Part shown: piece by piece, positions 17,152-23,818 of the stretch
Numbering within the stretch: the stretch's first letter is position 1
How the letters are laid out: each line of letters starts with the position of its first letter
Source of the DNA: Methanobacteriota archaeon
GTDB lineage: Archaea > Thermoplasmatota > Thermoplasmata > Methanomassiliicoccales > UBA472
Direction of reading: 5' to 3'
NCBI GenBank assembly: GCA_021372315.1
Contig: JAJFUT010000122.1
Span: 1 to 45,697 of the forward strand
Length of the DNA: 45,697 nucleotides
Program-made: the position numbers and the translations under genes
The notes under the pieces: generated by a model
Databases searched by the model: none
Told to the model about the DNA's origin: nothing
What the model saw: the letters and a program-made list of their open reading frames with translations, nothing else

Positions 17152-17973
17152 ATGAACACTGGGGAACAAGGACAAACCGCGCGACGGGAACAACTCGTTT
17201 CAGCGCTGGTAAAGGGCATGACGGAGCCCAAGATCGCCGTCATAGGGATCGGCGGTGCGGGAAGCAACATCGTGAGCAGCGTGCACTCTGGGTGCAAAAA
17301 CAATGTTCACACGGTTGCGATCAACACCGATGAATCCTCTCTGCAGAAGGTTGCCGCACACACGAAGCTGCTGGTCGGCAAGGACGTGACCCAAGGAAAG
17401 GGCACGAACGGATTCCCCGAGGTCGGGGAGTACTGCGGGGAATGCGCGAAGGACGCGATACGCGATGTCATCAAAGGAAAGGACCTCGTGTTCGTCGTCG
17501 CCGGGATGGGCGGCGGAACAGGCACGGGCATCGCACCGATCGTCGCGAAGATCTCCAAGGAGATGAAGTCATTCACTTTCGTAATCGCGATCAACCCGTT
17601 CTCTTTCGAGAGCGAGCGCTCGGAGAAGGCCAGGGAGGGCGTCTCCAAGCTCCAGTCGATCGAGAACAACACATACATCTTCGAGAACGACACTCTGCTC
17701 AAGGGCGGTGACAACCTACCGTTGAACAAGGCTTTCGGAATGATCGACAACAGCGTGATAAAGCTGATCGACTCGTTCTGCGCACAAGCGAACCAGGCCT
17801 TTCTCGGCGCCCTGAGGAAGGAGATCGACGAGGTCATTGGCAGCGAGGCCGAAGTGTCCCGCGAGATGCCACATGTCCCCGTATCGATGCCCGAGGCGAT
17901 GCTCGTCAGCAGGCCATCGATGGCATGCGAGGCGAAGATCGGACCGATGGCCCCGCAGCAGCTCCATATGTGA
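17152..17973 (+). CDS. FtsZ-like GTPase-domain protein lacking the C-terminal domain
   Basis: 273 residues that align with only the N-terminal half of FtsZ. The glycine loop 'GIGGAGSN', 'AINTDESSL', the tubulin signature 'GMGGGTGTG' and the 'NPFSFES' region are intact, so GTP binding is expected. The central helix H7 region ('NKAFGMIDNSVIKLIDSF') is present. After it the NxDxxD synergy-loop motif needed to complete the neighbour's active site is missing. The C-terminal domain of about 110 residues is replaced by a short tail with several Met/Pro. There is no frame disruption and no downstream remnant, and a strong terminator follows, so this is the natural form. The ATG at 17152 is preferred; one at 17083 with GAAGGG upstream is possible and would add 23 residues. 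It may be a regulator or non-polymerising paralogue of a true FtsZ located elsewhere. Confidence 0.8.
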   Translation: MNTGEQGQTARREQLVSALVKGMTEPKIAVIGIGGAGSNIVSSVHSGCKNNVHTVAINTDESSLQKVAAHTKLLVGKDVTQGKGTNGFPEVGEYCGECAKDAIRDVIKGKDLVFVVAGMGGGTGTGIAPIVAKISKEMKSFTFVIAINPFSFESERSEKAREGVSKLQSIENNTYIFENDTLLKGGDNLPLNKAFGMIDNSVIKLIDSFCAQANQAFLGALRKEIDEVIGSEAEVSREMPHVPVSMPEAMLVSRPSMACEAKIGPMAPQQLHM

Positions 17974-18009
17974 GCTGGAAGACTTCCCCCTGAACAGTCT
18001 CCCGGGTGC

Positions 18010-18040
18010 GGGCGGCTTGCGCCGCCCCACCTTAACTTTT
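18010..18040 (+). terminator. Hairpin and U-tract terminator after the FtsZ-like gene
   Basis: GGGCGGC (18010-18016), loop TTGC, GCCGCCC (18021-18027): a perfect 7-bp stem followed by ACTTTT (18035-18040) and a second T-run at 18053-18058. This looks like an intrinsic terminator and ends the RHH-FtsZ unit. Confidence 0.6.
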
Positions 18041-18066
18041 CTAGCATCCTGATTTTTTAATCGGCA

Positions 18067-19176
18067 ATGCCATCTAGCTCCGTGAAGTTCGGATTCGTCC
18101 TGAACCCCTTCGCGGGGATGGGCGGGAGCGTCGGGCTTAAGGGAACGGACGGTCCTGCCCTTGACGAGGCTATCGCCAGAGGAGCCAAGCCCAAGGCCAT
18201 GGAACGCGCCAAGCTCGCGCTTGGATCTGCAGGGGACCTAAGAGCGATAGAATTCTACACGATCGGCGGGCCGATGGGCTCAGATCTCCTCACAGAAATG
18301 GACATCGAACATGAGGTCGTCTATGCTCCGCCCGAGCATTCGGAAGGAAAGGATACCACCGAGGCGGTCAGGCTTTTCTGCGCCATCGGTTGCGACCTTG
18401 TGATATTTTGCGGCGGTGACGGCACGGCCAGGGACGTCATGGAAGGGATGGACGGCGATGTACCGTGCATCGGGGTGCCGTCAGGCGTGAAGATGCACTC
18501 GGGGGTCTTCGCGAACTCCCCGCGCGACGCCGGAACGCTCATCAGGGAGTTCATCAGAGGCTCGATCTCATTGAGGAGGGCCGAGGTCATGGACATCGAC
18601 GAGGACATGTTCAGGGAGGGCCTCCTCAGCGCTCGGCCGATAGGGTATCTGACGGTCCTTGACGACTCAGCGCTGATCCAGCCTTCGAAAGGGTCTCTAA
18701 ACGCATCGAACGATGAGGAGGAGAAGGAAGAGGTCGGGGCGTATCTCGCAACCATCGTCGAGGTGGGGACGACCTATATCCTTGGCCCGGGAACGACCGT
18801 GGAGGCGTTCGCTGCGGAGATGGGCGTAGAGAAGACGCTGCTCGGAGTGGACGTGATGAGGGACGGGGTCATCGTCGTTAAGGACGCTGGGGAGAAGGAG
18901 CTGCTCTCTGAGACGGGGGGCAGGAATTTCAAGATCGTCGTCACGCCGATCGGCGCGCAGGGCTTCGTCTTCGGAAGAGGCAACCAGCAGATATCGCCGG
19001 CCGTGATAAGATCTGCGGGTAAGGGCGGGATAATCATCATCGCGACGCCGGGCAAACTTCGTAGGTTGAAGCGCCTCAAGGCCGATACGGGCGACGAGTC
19101 GTTGGATGACGAGCTTGCAGGGCATTGGAAGGTCATCATAGGCTTCGGACGAGAGCGGATGATGAGATTGGAGTGA
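18067..19176 (+). CDS. ATP-NAD kinase-like protein (COG3199 family)
   Basis: 369 residues related to the ATP-NAD/AcoX kinase family, which phosphorylates NAD or related compounds. It starts 'VKFGFVLNPFAGMGGSVGLKGTDG', which is the family's first motif. The key 'FCGGDGTARDVMEGM' (about residues 117-131) is the GGDGT nucleotide-kinase signature. 'GVPSGVKMHSGVFANSP' follows, then a Gly-rich C-terminal part 'TPIGAQGFVFGRGNQQ'. It is longer than bacterial NadK, as usual for this branch, whose exact substrate is not certain. The ATG at 18067 lies about 30 nt after CTTAACTTTT, so the mRNA is probably leaderless or short-leadered. It follows the FtsZ-like gene but is separated from it by a terminator. 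Confidence 0.88.
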   Translation: MPSSSVKFGFVLNPFAGMGGSVGLKGTDGPALDEAIARGAKPKAMERAKLALGSAGDLRAIEFYTIGGPMGSDLLTEMDIEHEVVYAPPEHSEGKDTTEAVRLFCAIGCDLVIFCGGDGTARDVMEGMDGDVPCIGVPSGVKMHSGVFANSPRDAGTLIREFIRGSISLRRAEVMDIDEDMFREGLLSARPIGYLTVLDDSALIQPSKGSLNASNDEEEKEEVGAYLATIVEVGTTYILGPGTTVEAFAAEMGVEKTLLGVDVMRDGVIVVKDAGEKELLSETGGRNFKIVVTPIGAQGFVFGRGNQQISPAVIRSAGKGGIIIIATPGKLRRLKRLKADTGDESLDDELAGHWKVIIGFGRERMMRLE

Positions 19177-19216
19177 GGCTCGAAGTTTTATCTAACAATT
19201 GCCCGATGTAGTTCGG

Positions 19217-19651
19217 ATGACTGTCGGCCCATTATACTTCCGAGCGTTCATACACGCCACAGAGGACGAGGAGAATGTCCTTGTGGCGCTGAACAACGCG
19301 TCGGGCCTCGAGGAATACGAGAGGGACGTCACCGAAGGGCATCACGGCAACAAGATCGAGATCGTCGAAGGTGTTCTGAAGAAAAAGAAGGATATCATGA
19401 ATTTCTTCGCGGCCCTCTCGAAGGAGGACCTGCGATCGATGATCGATTCGATCGAACAACGAGTCGACGAAGATTGCCAGCTCTTTGCCAGGATAGACAA
19501 GCAAAAGGCGTATCTCGGCGAGATCGCGCTGACGAGGTCGGACGATGCGATATCAGTGCGCGGAAAGATCCAGACATATCCGAAGAACCGGGATGTCGCC
19601 GTGAAGAACATCACGGAACTCCTGGAAAAGCTAATTCAGGATAAGGATTAA
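19217..19651 (+). CDS. RNA-binding protein, predicted exosome-associated (DUF54/COG1325)
   Basis: 144 residues of a conserved archaeal family predicted to act with the exosome and found close to RNA-processing genes. Features: 'GPLYFRAFIHATEDEENVLVAL', 'VTEGHHGNKIEIVEG' and a C-terminal 'ARIDKQKAYLGEIAL' with 'ISVRGKIQTYPKNRD'. A TTG at 19199 is in frame. The ATG at 19217 is preferred because the TATA-like GTTTTATCTA (19184-19193) is about 28 nt upstream, giving a leaderless mRNA and the usual start of the family. It ends 28 nt before the tRNA-Leu gene and is the last core gene before the tRNA scar array. Function inferred from family only. Confidence 0.85.
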   Translation: MTVGPLYFRAFIHATEDEENVLVALNNASGLEEYERDVTEGHHGNKIEIVEGVLKKKKDIMNFFAALSKEDLRSMIDSIEQRVDEDCQLFARIDKQKAYLGEIALTRSDDAISVRGKIQTYPKNRDVAVKNITELLEKLIQDKD

Positions 19652-19679
19652 TTACGTGCATTCCATCAGCGGACAATAC

Positions 19680-19763
19680 GCAGGGGTAGCCAAGCTTGGC
19701 CAACGGCGTAGGACTTAGGATCCTATCCCTAGCGGTCCAAGGGTTCAAATCCCTTCCCCTGCA
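19680..19763 (+). tRNA. tRNA-Leu (anticodon UAG)
   Basis: 84 nt. The acceptor stem GCAGGGG (19680-19686) pairs with CCCCTGC (19756-19762), with discriminator A19763. The anticodon stem is TAGGA/TCCTA (19709-19713/19721-19725), and the loop CTTAGGA carries anticodon TAG at 19716-19718. The long variable arm expected of leucine tRNA lies at 19726-19738. The T stem is AAGGG/CCCTT (19739-19743/19751-19755) with loop TTCAAAT. CCA is not encoded (CTT follows). A TTAATTA box is about 29 nt upstream. This intact gene is the attachment-site source for three degraded 3' copies downstream. Confidence 0.95.
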
Positions 19764-19849
19764 CTTCTAATTTTATCAATCCATCCATTGAACCATCTAA
19801 ATCATAGTCGTGTAACAGACCGATCGTTCATGATAAACAAATGAATATC

Positions 19850-20107
19850 TCAATCTTCTTGATACTGTTCCTTGTCCAGCTCAACAGATGCCGTGTCCTT
19901 ATGGTCACTGTCTTTCTTATGTTTCTTTCCACCTTCCACAGTACCCTCCCAGCCACGCATGAACCCTTCCTCAGAAGCTGTGATCTGGTCATCCTCGAGC
20001 ATCTCCTGTCTAGCGTCATCGTCGTAGATGCCCTCAGGCTCGTTATCTTCCTTATCTACAAATTTCTCAGAATCCGTTTCCGATTTATTTTGCCTTTTCT
20101 TTTTCAT
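19850..20107 (-). CDS. Small acidic hypothetical protein
   Basis: 85 residues, highly charged: a Lys/Arg-rich N-terminus (MKKKRQNKSE) and a strongly acidic middle with 'EGIYDDDARQEMLEDDQ' and 'ASEEGFMRGWE'. No membrane segment or cysteine. The pattern 'EDDxITxxEEGFMxG' resembles short conserved proteins seen next to many archaeal genes, but I cannot name a family. It lies antisense to the direction of the glycosylase gene in the first tRNA-bounded module. Upstream on its strand is an AT-rich TATA-like stretch (AATTAATATATTC, near 20140-20155). It could be a spurious ORF, but its biased, gene-like composition argues for a real gene. Confidence 0.55.
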   Translation of the reverse strand: MKKKRQNKSETDSEKFVDKEDNEPEGIYDDDARQEMLEDDQITASEEGFMRGWEGTVEGGKKHKKDSDHKDTASVELDKEQYQED

Positions 20108-20213
20108 ATCCTATTCCCATTGAAATTAGAGGAGAGATGGGAATATATTAATTTGAGCGACCTTCATTGTTAATTCAAATTGACGCGTCGATCGGGTAGT
20201 AAAGAGAGTCCTT

Positions 20214-21041
20214 GTGATCGAACTACCAGAGGCTCTGAACATTTCACGTCAGATTACTAAAACGATTGCCGGGAAGAGCATTGTCAGGGTGACGGCTGCG
20301 CAAACCCCTCATAAATTGGCCTGGTATTATGGAGACCTATCCAAATATTCTGAACTTCTTGATGGACATACGGTAGAAAAGGCCAATGCTTACGGTGGAC
20401 TCGTAGAGATCAAAGCTGGAAAGACGAATATCCTGTTCGGGGAAGGGATCTGTATAAGATTTCACGAGACCGGTGAACCACGGCCCTCTAAACACCAGTT
20501 TTTAGTGGAATTTGAGGACCGTTCCGCTCTCAGCGCCGTTGTTCAGATGTACAGCGGGGTCGGGGCTTTTTCAGACGGCGATCTAGACGATCGTTATTAT
20601 TTGATCGCCAAGGAAAAACCTTCTCCATTTTCCACGAAGTTCGACGATGACTATTTCCATTCTATCATCTCAGCACCGGAGGTTCAAAAACTAAGCCTGA
20701 AGGCATTGCTGGCCACTGAACAGAGGATCCCCGAACTGGGAAACGGTGTTTTACAGGATATTCTATTCAACTCTGGAATGCATCCTAAGAAAAAGGTCAA
20801 TACATTGAACGAAAAGGATGTTGGGACCCTATTCGAGAAGGTTAAGAGCACCCTTACTGACATGGCAGAACGGGGAGGTAGGGATACGGAATCGGATCTG
20901 TTTGGCTGTTCTGGAGGCTATCAGACCATTTTGAGCAAAAGAACAATAAACAAACCCTGCCCCATATGTGGAACATCCATCAAAAAAGAGGCATACCTGG
21001 GTGGGACAATCTACTCTTGCAAGAAATGTCAAAGAATCTGA
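20214..21041 (+). CDS. DNA glycosylase/AP lyase, Fpg/Nei (MutM/endonuclease VIII) family
   Basis: 275 residues. Base-excision repair enzymes of this family remove oxidised bases and nick the strand. The N-terminus reads IELPEA after the GTG start codon. The helix-two-turn-helix is 'GNGVLQDILFNSGMHPKKK' (about 178-196), and the C-terminal zinc finger is 'CPICGTS...CKKCQ' (about 249-272). The usual catalytic Pro1 is Ile here, while Glu2 and the LPE part are kept. NEIL3 works with Val in that place, so a different N-terminal amine may serve. The same MxELPEA-type start is common in a bacterial, mainly Firmicute, branch, which points to transfer. It is the main cargo of module 1 and ends about 90 nt before the first tRNA scar. 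Confidence 0.85.
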   Translation: MIELPEALNISRQITKTIAGKSIVRVTAAQTPHKLAWYYGDLSKYSELLDGHTVEKANAYGGLVEIKAGKTNILFGEGICIRFHETGEPRPSKHQFLVEFEDRSALSAVVQMYSGVGAFSDGDLDDRYYLIAKEKPSPFSTKFDDDYFHSIISAPEVQKLSLKALLATEQRIPELGNGVLQDILFNSGMHPKKKVNTLNEKDVGTLFEKVKSTLTDMAERGGRDTESDLFGCSGGYQTILSKRTINKPCPICGTSIKKEAYLGGTIYSCKKCQRI

Positions 21042-21134
21042 ACATGGATCGGATGAAAAAATGACCATTGTTGCTATATCGGGATGATCCTGTGTTCGGT
21101 GATGCATTGGTCGAGCATCATATCTAACAGGTAA

Positions 21135-21206
21135 CTTGGCCAACTGCGTAGGACTTAGGATCATATCCCTAGCGGTCCAAGGGTTCAAATCCCTTTCCCT
21201 GTACCA
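21135..21206 (+). repeat. tRNA-Leu 3' remnant, copy 2
   Basis: Aligns with 19695-19763 of the tRNA with four substitutions: G to T at the position of 19705, C to A at 19723, C to T at 19756 and C to T at 19762. T stem and T loop are unchanged. The sequence just upstream (CAGGTAA) may be a deleted form of the tRNA 5' end (CAGGGGTAGCCAAG). The discriminator is followed by CCA (21204-21206), which the intact gene lacks. It is no longer a functional tRNA because the acceptor 5' strand is gone. Confidence 0.9.
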
Positions 21207-21296
21207 ACATTTCTGTAGTGTTCTGAATGTGCATCCTAAAGGATATGATCTGGATGAAATGAGTGTATAAATAAATCCCCCGTTTATTTTGTTATC

Positions 21297-22091
21297 ATGA
21301 AAATGGATGCTAAAATCGTTGGGGAGAGATTGACTCGTATTTCACATCTGCCTGGAAGGGCGTTGTTTGTGTTCGGAAGTGAAAACGTGCGAAAAGAATC
21401 GGTTCAGATATCGAAGGTGGACCGATGCATGGCCAGGGCAGTCTATAAAATCTCTATGGATGGCCATGCGCCTCCGGTTTATTTCGGCCCAGATGCACGC
21501 ACAGGAATATGCCCCGGCGGTCAAGGGTGGTGTGGGATAGCTACCACTTCGCAAATGACCAAGTTCTTCATTTCCACCGGACGTCCCGACTTTATGAATG
21601 GCGCTGCAGAATACCTTAAGCCCGACCCTGCTGCAGCGGAAAGGTTCTTGGCCGCTCCTGGTAAGATCGCATTTCCTTATAAATATCTCAATATAGCTGG
21701 TTGGGACCAGCTCGAAGATGATCAAGATGTCCTTTCTTTGATTATGATCGGTAATGCTGAGTCAATAAGGAACCTTGGCGGTCTCATACAATATGTATTC
21801 GATGAGATGTTCAAATCCATAGTGATGCCAAGCGGTCCCTCCTGCGCATCAATGATAACCTATGCAGCTGGTCTATCTGAGAAGGCTCCACGGGATACTG
21901 CCTTCATTGGTCCTGTCGACCCCACTGGCAATGTCTGGTTTCCTCCAGACATGATGTCCATGGCCATACCATTCGATATGGCTAGAAAGATGGTGGAGAA
22001 CATCGAAGATTCGTTCCTGACGAAACGGGCAGAGGTCGCATTCCCTGTTAAAAGATTGGGCATTGGTGAAAAGGCCGAACACGATCAATGA
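21297..22091 (+). CDS. DUF169 family protein
   Basis: 264 residues of the DUF169/COG2043 family, found in methanogens and anaerobic bacteria, function unknown. Family features: 'GRALFVFGSENV', 'MARAVYKISMDG', the glycine/cysteine segment 'GICPGGQGWCGIATTSQ', and later 'MPSGPSCASMITYAAG' and 'FIGPVDPTGNVWFPPDMMSMAIPF'. Conserved Cys residues suggest metal or cofactor binding. No signal peptide or membrane helix. A TATA box (GTATAAATAAATC, 21265-21277) lies about 25 nt upstream, so the leader is very short. It is the only gene of module 2, and its stop codon ends one base before the next tRNA remnant. That tight junction suggests the gene and scar travelled or were trimmed together. Confidence 0.85.
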   Translation: MKMDAKIVGERLTRISHLPGRALFVFGSENVRKESVQISKVDRCMARAVYKISMDGHAPPVYFGPDARTGICPGGQGWCGIATTSQMTKFFISTGRPDFMNGAAEYLKPDPAAAERFLAAPGKIAFPYKYLNIAGWDQLEDDQDVLSLIMIGNAESIRNLGGLIQYVFDEMFKSIVMPSGPSCASMITYAAGLSEKAPRDTAFIGPVDPTGNVWFPPDMMSMAIPFDMARKMVENIEDSFLTKRAEVAFPVKRLGIGEKAEHDQ

Positions 22092-22158
22092 TTGGCCAAC
22101 TGCGGGGACTTAGGATCCTATCCATAGCGGCCTAAGGGTCAAATCCCTTCCCCTGCAC
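22092..22158 (+). repeat. tRNA-Leu 3' remnant, copy 3
   Basis: Starts directly after the DUF169 stop and matches the tRNA from TTGGCCAAC to the discriminator. It has two 1-nt deletions (anticodon stem and T loop) and a few substitutions. It shares with copy 2 the T at the position of 19705. The acceptor 3' strand CCCCTGC is intact. The three bases after the discriminator are CAA, one change from CCA. Confidence 0.88.
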
Positions 22159-22506
22159 AATCTTTTCAACATATCGGTCCATCGAAGAATGGTTTGTTTA
22201 TCTAATGCATATCGATGATCACAGACGATCACGCCCTCTTTCCAGAGGACATGGCATCACGAGCAGTGAAGGGGTCGATAATGCTGCCGGAGAAAGAAAA
22301 AAACTTGGTACCAGGTATAGGATTGATCACACCCCACCAGTCATTCCATGGGTATTTCAAGGCGAAGGGATCATTGCACTGAAATGATCAAGGCTCAAAG
22401 TCCGAATACCGTAGCCTATTTCAGGCGACATTAGTCATCGTGACGTATCGTATTGCTACGTTTATTGATCATACGATCGAACAAACGCAGGAAAAAGAAT
22501 AAAATT
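22159..22506. other. Gene-free stretch at the start of module 3
   Basis: No convincing gene. A 60-codon plus-strand frame (22205-22387) has no recognisable composition. Short inverted repeats occur (ACGTA...TACGT near 22443-22461). It may be residual sequence of a lost element. Confidence 0.4.
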
Positions 22507-22521
22507 AGGCCTGGAAGGCCT
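22507..22521 (-). terminator. Hairpin terminator of the flavin split-barrel gene
   Basis: AGGCC-TGGAA-GGCCT overlaps the first base of the stop codon. On the minus strand it is followed by AATTTTATTCTTTTTC, a U-rich tail. Confidence 0.5.
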
Positions 22522-22931
22522 CAAACTATCTTTCTTCCAGAATCCCAGGTCGGGCTCTCGTTGTATACCTCTTCAGCTTTCAAAAGCCACACACCTTTCA
22601 GGTCCACCTTCATTGCCTTGAAGGTCTCTTTCATCTTTTCGAACATTGGACCAGCGGTCACGTGGTCCTTGACGCTGCACCGGACCTCATAAGACTCCGG
22701 GCCCTTGCTTACAAGTATTGAAGCGTGGGAGCGGTCCTTCTTTGAATGCTCGAGGTTTTCGCTTGTCGCTTTCATGAATACTTCGCCAACGAAGATAGTC
22801 TCGGGGTCTATGGTGCCTGCACCACCCACGTTGATCAGATGCACATCGCCCTTGGCGCTCTTGGTCCCTAGAATTTTGCTCGATGAGCGATCGTTCAATA
22901 GATTGAATACTCCATCTGGTAGCTTTGCCAT
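22521..22931 (-). CDS. Pyridoxamine 5'-phosphate oxidase-like FMN-binding split-barrel protein
   Basis: 136 residues of the flavin reductase/PPOX split-barrel fold, which binds FMN or F420 and usually reduces or oxidises small molecules. The family features are 'LPDGVFNLLND', 'SKILGTKSAKGDVHLINVGGAG', 'ETIFVGEVFMKATSENLE' and 'YEVRCSVKDHVTAGPMFEKM'. The substrate cannot be told. The ATG at 22931 is chosen: it follows GGTGGA, while an ATG at 22946 would lie at or before the start site set by the TATA box (TTTATATATT, near 22963-22972). It is divergent from the winged-helix gene, with only 72 nt between the starts, so the regulator may control it. Confidence 0.72.
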   Translation of the reverse strand: MAKLPDGVFNLLNDRSSSKILGTKSAKGDVHLINVGGAGTIDPETIFVGEVFMKATSENLEHSKKDRSHASILVSKGPESYEVRCSVKDHVTAGPMFEKMKETFKAMKVDLKGVWLLKAEEVYNESPTWDSGRKIV

Positions 22932-22979
22932 ATTTCCACCATCCATAAATGTGTCAAAACAATATATAAATATTGGTAA

Positions 22980-22997
22980 TGAATATTTTTCTATTCA
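22980..22997. promoter_or_regulatory. Inverted repeat in the divergent promoter
   Basis: TGAATA-TTTTTC-TATTCA, perfect 6-bp arms, lies between the flavin-protein and winged-helix genes and overlaps the probable TATA element of the latter. It is a candidate site for the adjacent regulator. Its AT-rich composition means chance is possible. Confidence 0.35.
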
Positions 22998-23003
22998 TCC
23001 GCC

Positions 23004-23765
23004 ATGAACGATCAAGAAGTCCTATCAGAAATAAGGGCGCTTAAAAGCGATCTGAACATTTTCAGCGACCAAATGGTCCGCCTGCGATACGTGGACCTCA
23101 AATCCGTTTTCTTGGAACAGATGAGGATGGTGATCGGGGATGAGGGGAAGCGCTCGTTCTTAGATGATACGAGCATCATGAACAACAGTTCCGCATGTGA
23201 TCTCAAGGGGAGATGCATTCAGAAACTTGAAGAGACCGCCAACATAGCAACCAACCTGTTCATGAAAGATGACCTGGCAGGTGCAATGAACATATTGGAC
23301 GAGGCTGAGGTCCTGATCAATGGTGACATTTCTAATTGCCAGGACAAGGCATGTTCTGAAACAGCGGAGGAGATCCTTCATCGTTTAAAAGTCATTCTGC
23401 AGATTTATGGGGACCTGGCCATTAGGTTCGGCACCGATGGTGAACTGAAGATGGGGCAGAACAGGGATTCCTGTCAGTACACTGCCGATGAGATGCAATC
23501 GGTTTTGAATCCCCTTGCCAACGCGTGGCGCATCAAGGTTCTAACTGTTTTGAGGCGTGGGGACCATAGCCTTACGGAACTAGGTCGAGCATTAGAATTG
23601 CAGACTGGGCACCTTCAATTTCACTTGCGGGCGCTTATGGAGGCTGGCTTCATAGAGATGGATCGCCGCAGACATCGCTACTCAATGACAGAAAGAGGGG
23701 CACTGGCCCTGAGCTGTGCTGAAGATATGGTATCGAAACTGGGTATGCCGAATTCTACAATTTAG
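23004..23765 (+). CDS. Winged-helix (ArsR-like) transcriptional regulator
   Basis: 253 residues. The N-terminal 150 are helical with heptad-like character and several cysteines (CDLKGRC, NCQDKAC) that could sense metals or redox state. The C-terminal winged helix (about 165-245) reads 'LANAWRIKVLTVLRRGDHSLTELGRALELQTGHLQFHLRALMEAGFI', with the wing 'RRHRYSMTERG'. This is the ArsR/HTH_20 pattern of archaeal regulators. It is divergent from the flavin split-barrel gene and probably regulates it. The ATG lies about 20 nt after GAATATTTTT, suggesting a leaderless mRNA. Its stop codon TAG (23763-23765) is the first part of the tRNA-derived TAGGATCC, so the tRNA fragment terminates the protein. The native C-terminus may therefore have been altered by an integration event. 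Confidence 0.8.
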   Translation: MNDQEVLSEIRALKSDLNIFSDQMVRLRYVDLKSVFLEQMRMVIGDEGKRSFLDDTSIMNNSSACDLKGRCIQKLEETANIATNLFMKDDLAGAMNILDEAEVLINGDISNCQDKACSETAEEILHRLKVILQIYGDLAIRFGTDGELKMGQNRDSCQYTADEMQSVLNPLANAWRIKVLTVLRRGDHSLTELGRALELQTGHLQFHLRALMEAGFIEMDRRRHRYSMTERGALALSCAEDMVSKLGMPNSTI

Positions 23766-23813
23766 GATCCCATTCTCAGCGGTCCAACGGTTCAGATCCC
23801 CTCCCCTGAACCA
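23763..23813 (+). repeat. tRNA-Leu 3' remnant, copy 4 (oldest)
   Basis: Matches the tRNA from TAGGATCC in the anticodon arm to the discriminator over 48 nt with 8 substitutions. The discriminator is followed by CCA. It is the most diverged and shortest copy. It overlaps the stop of the winged-helix gene. Confidence 0.82.
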
Positions 23814-23818
23814 AATTT

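Larger units (their letters stand above)
19680..23813 (+). mobile_element. tRNA-Leu scar array: three modules bounded by tRNA 3' copies
   Basis: The intact tRNA-Leu is followed by same-orientation copies of its 3' part at 21135-21206, 22092-22158 and 23763-23813, enclosing modules of roughly 1.4, 1.0 and 1.7 kb. Over the shared 48-nt core (TAGGATCC... to the discriminator) the copies differ from the tRNA at 3, 4 and 8 positions in that order, and their 5' extent shortens. Module genes are lower in GC than the flanking core genes and carry accessory functions. tRNA genes are the usual integration sites of archaeal tyrosine integrases, and each event leaves a 3' duplicate. The layout fits serial integrations with the oldest farthest away. 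There is no integrase, replication or capsid gene in the window, so the element type is unknown. Confidence 0.65.

Noticed and set aside
13586-19763. Functional coupling of leuS with the nearby tRNA-Leu gene
   Set aside because: They are 3.2 kb apart, on different strands, with unrelated genes between. Proximity alone is no evidence.
22205-22387. 60-codon ORF in module 3
   Set aside because: No recognisable features, no ribosome site, high His/Arg content. Listed only as part of a gene-free stretch.
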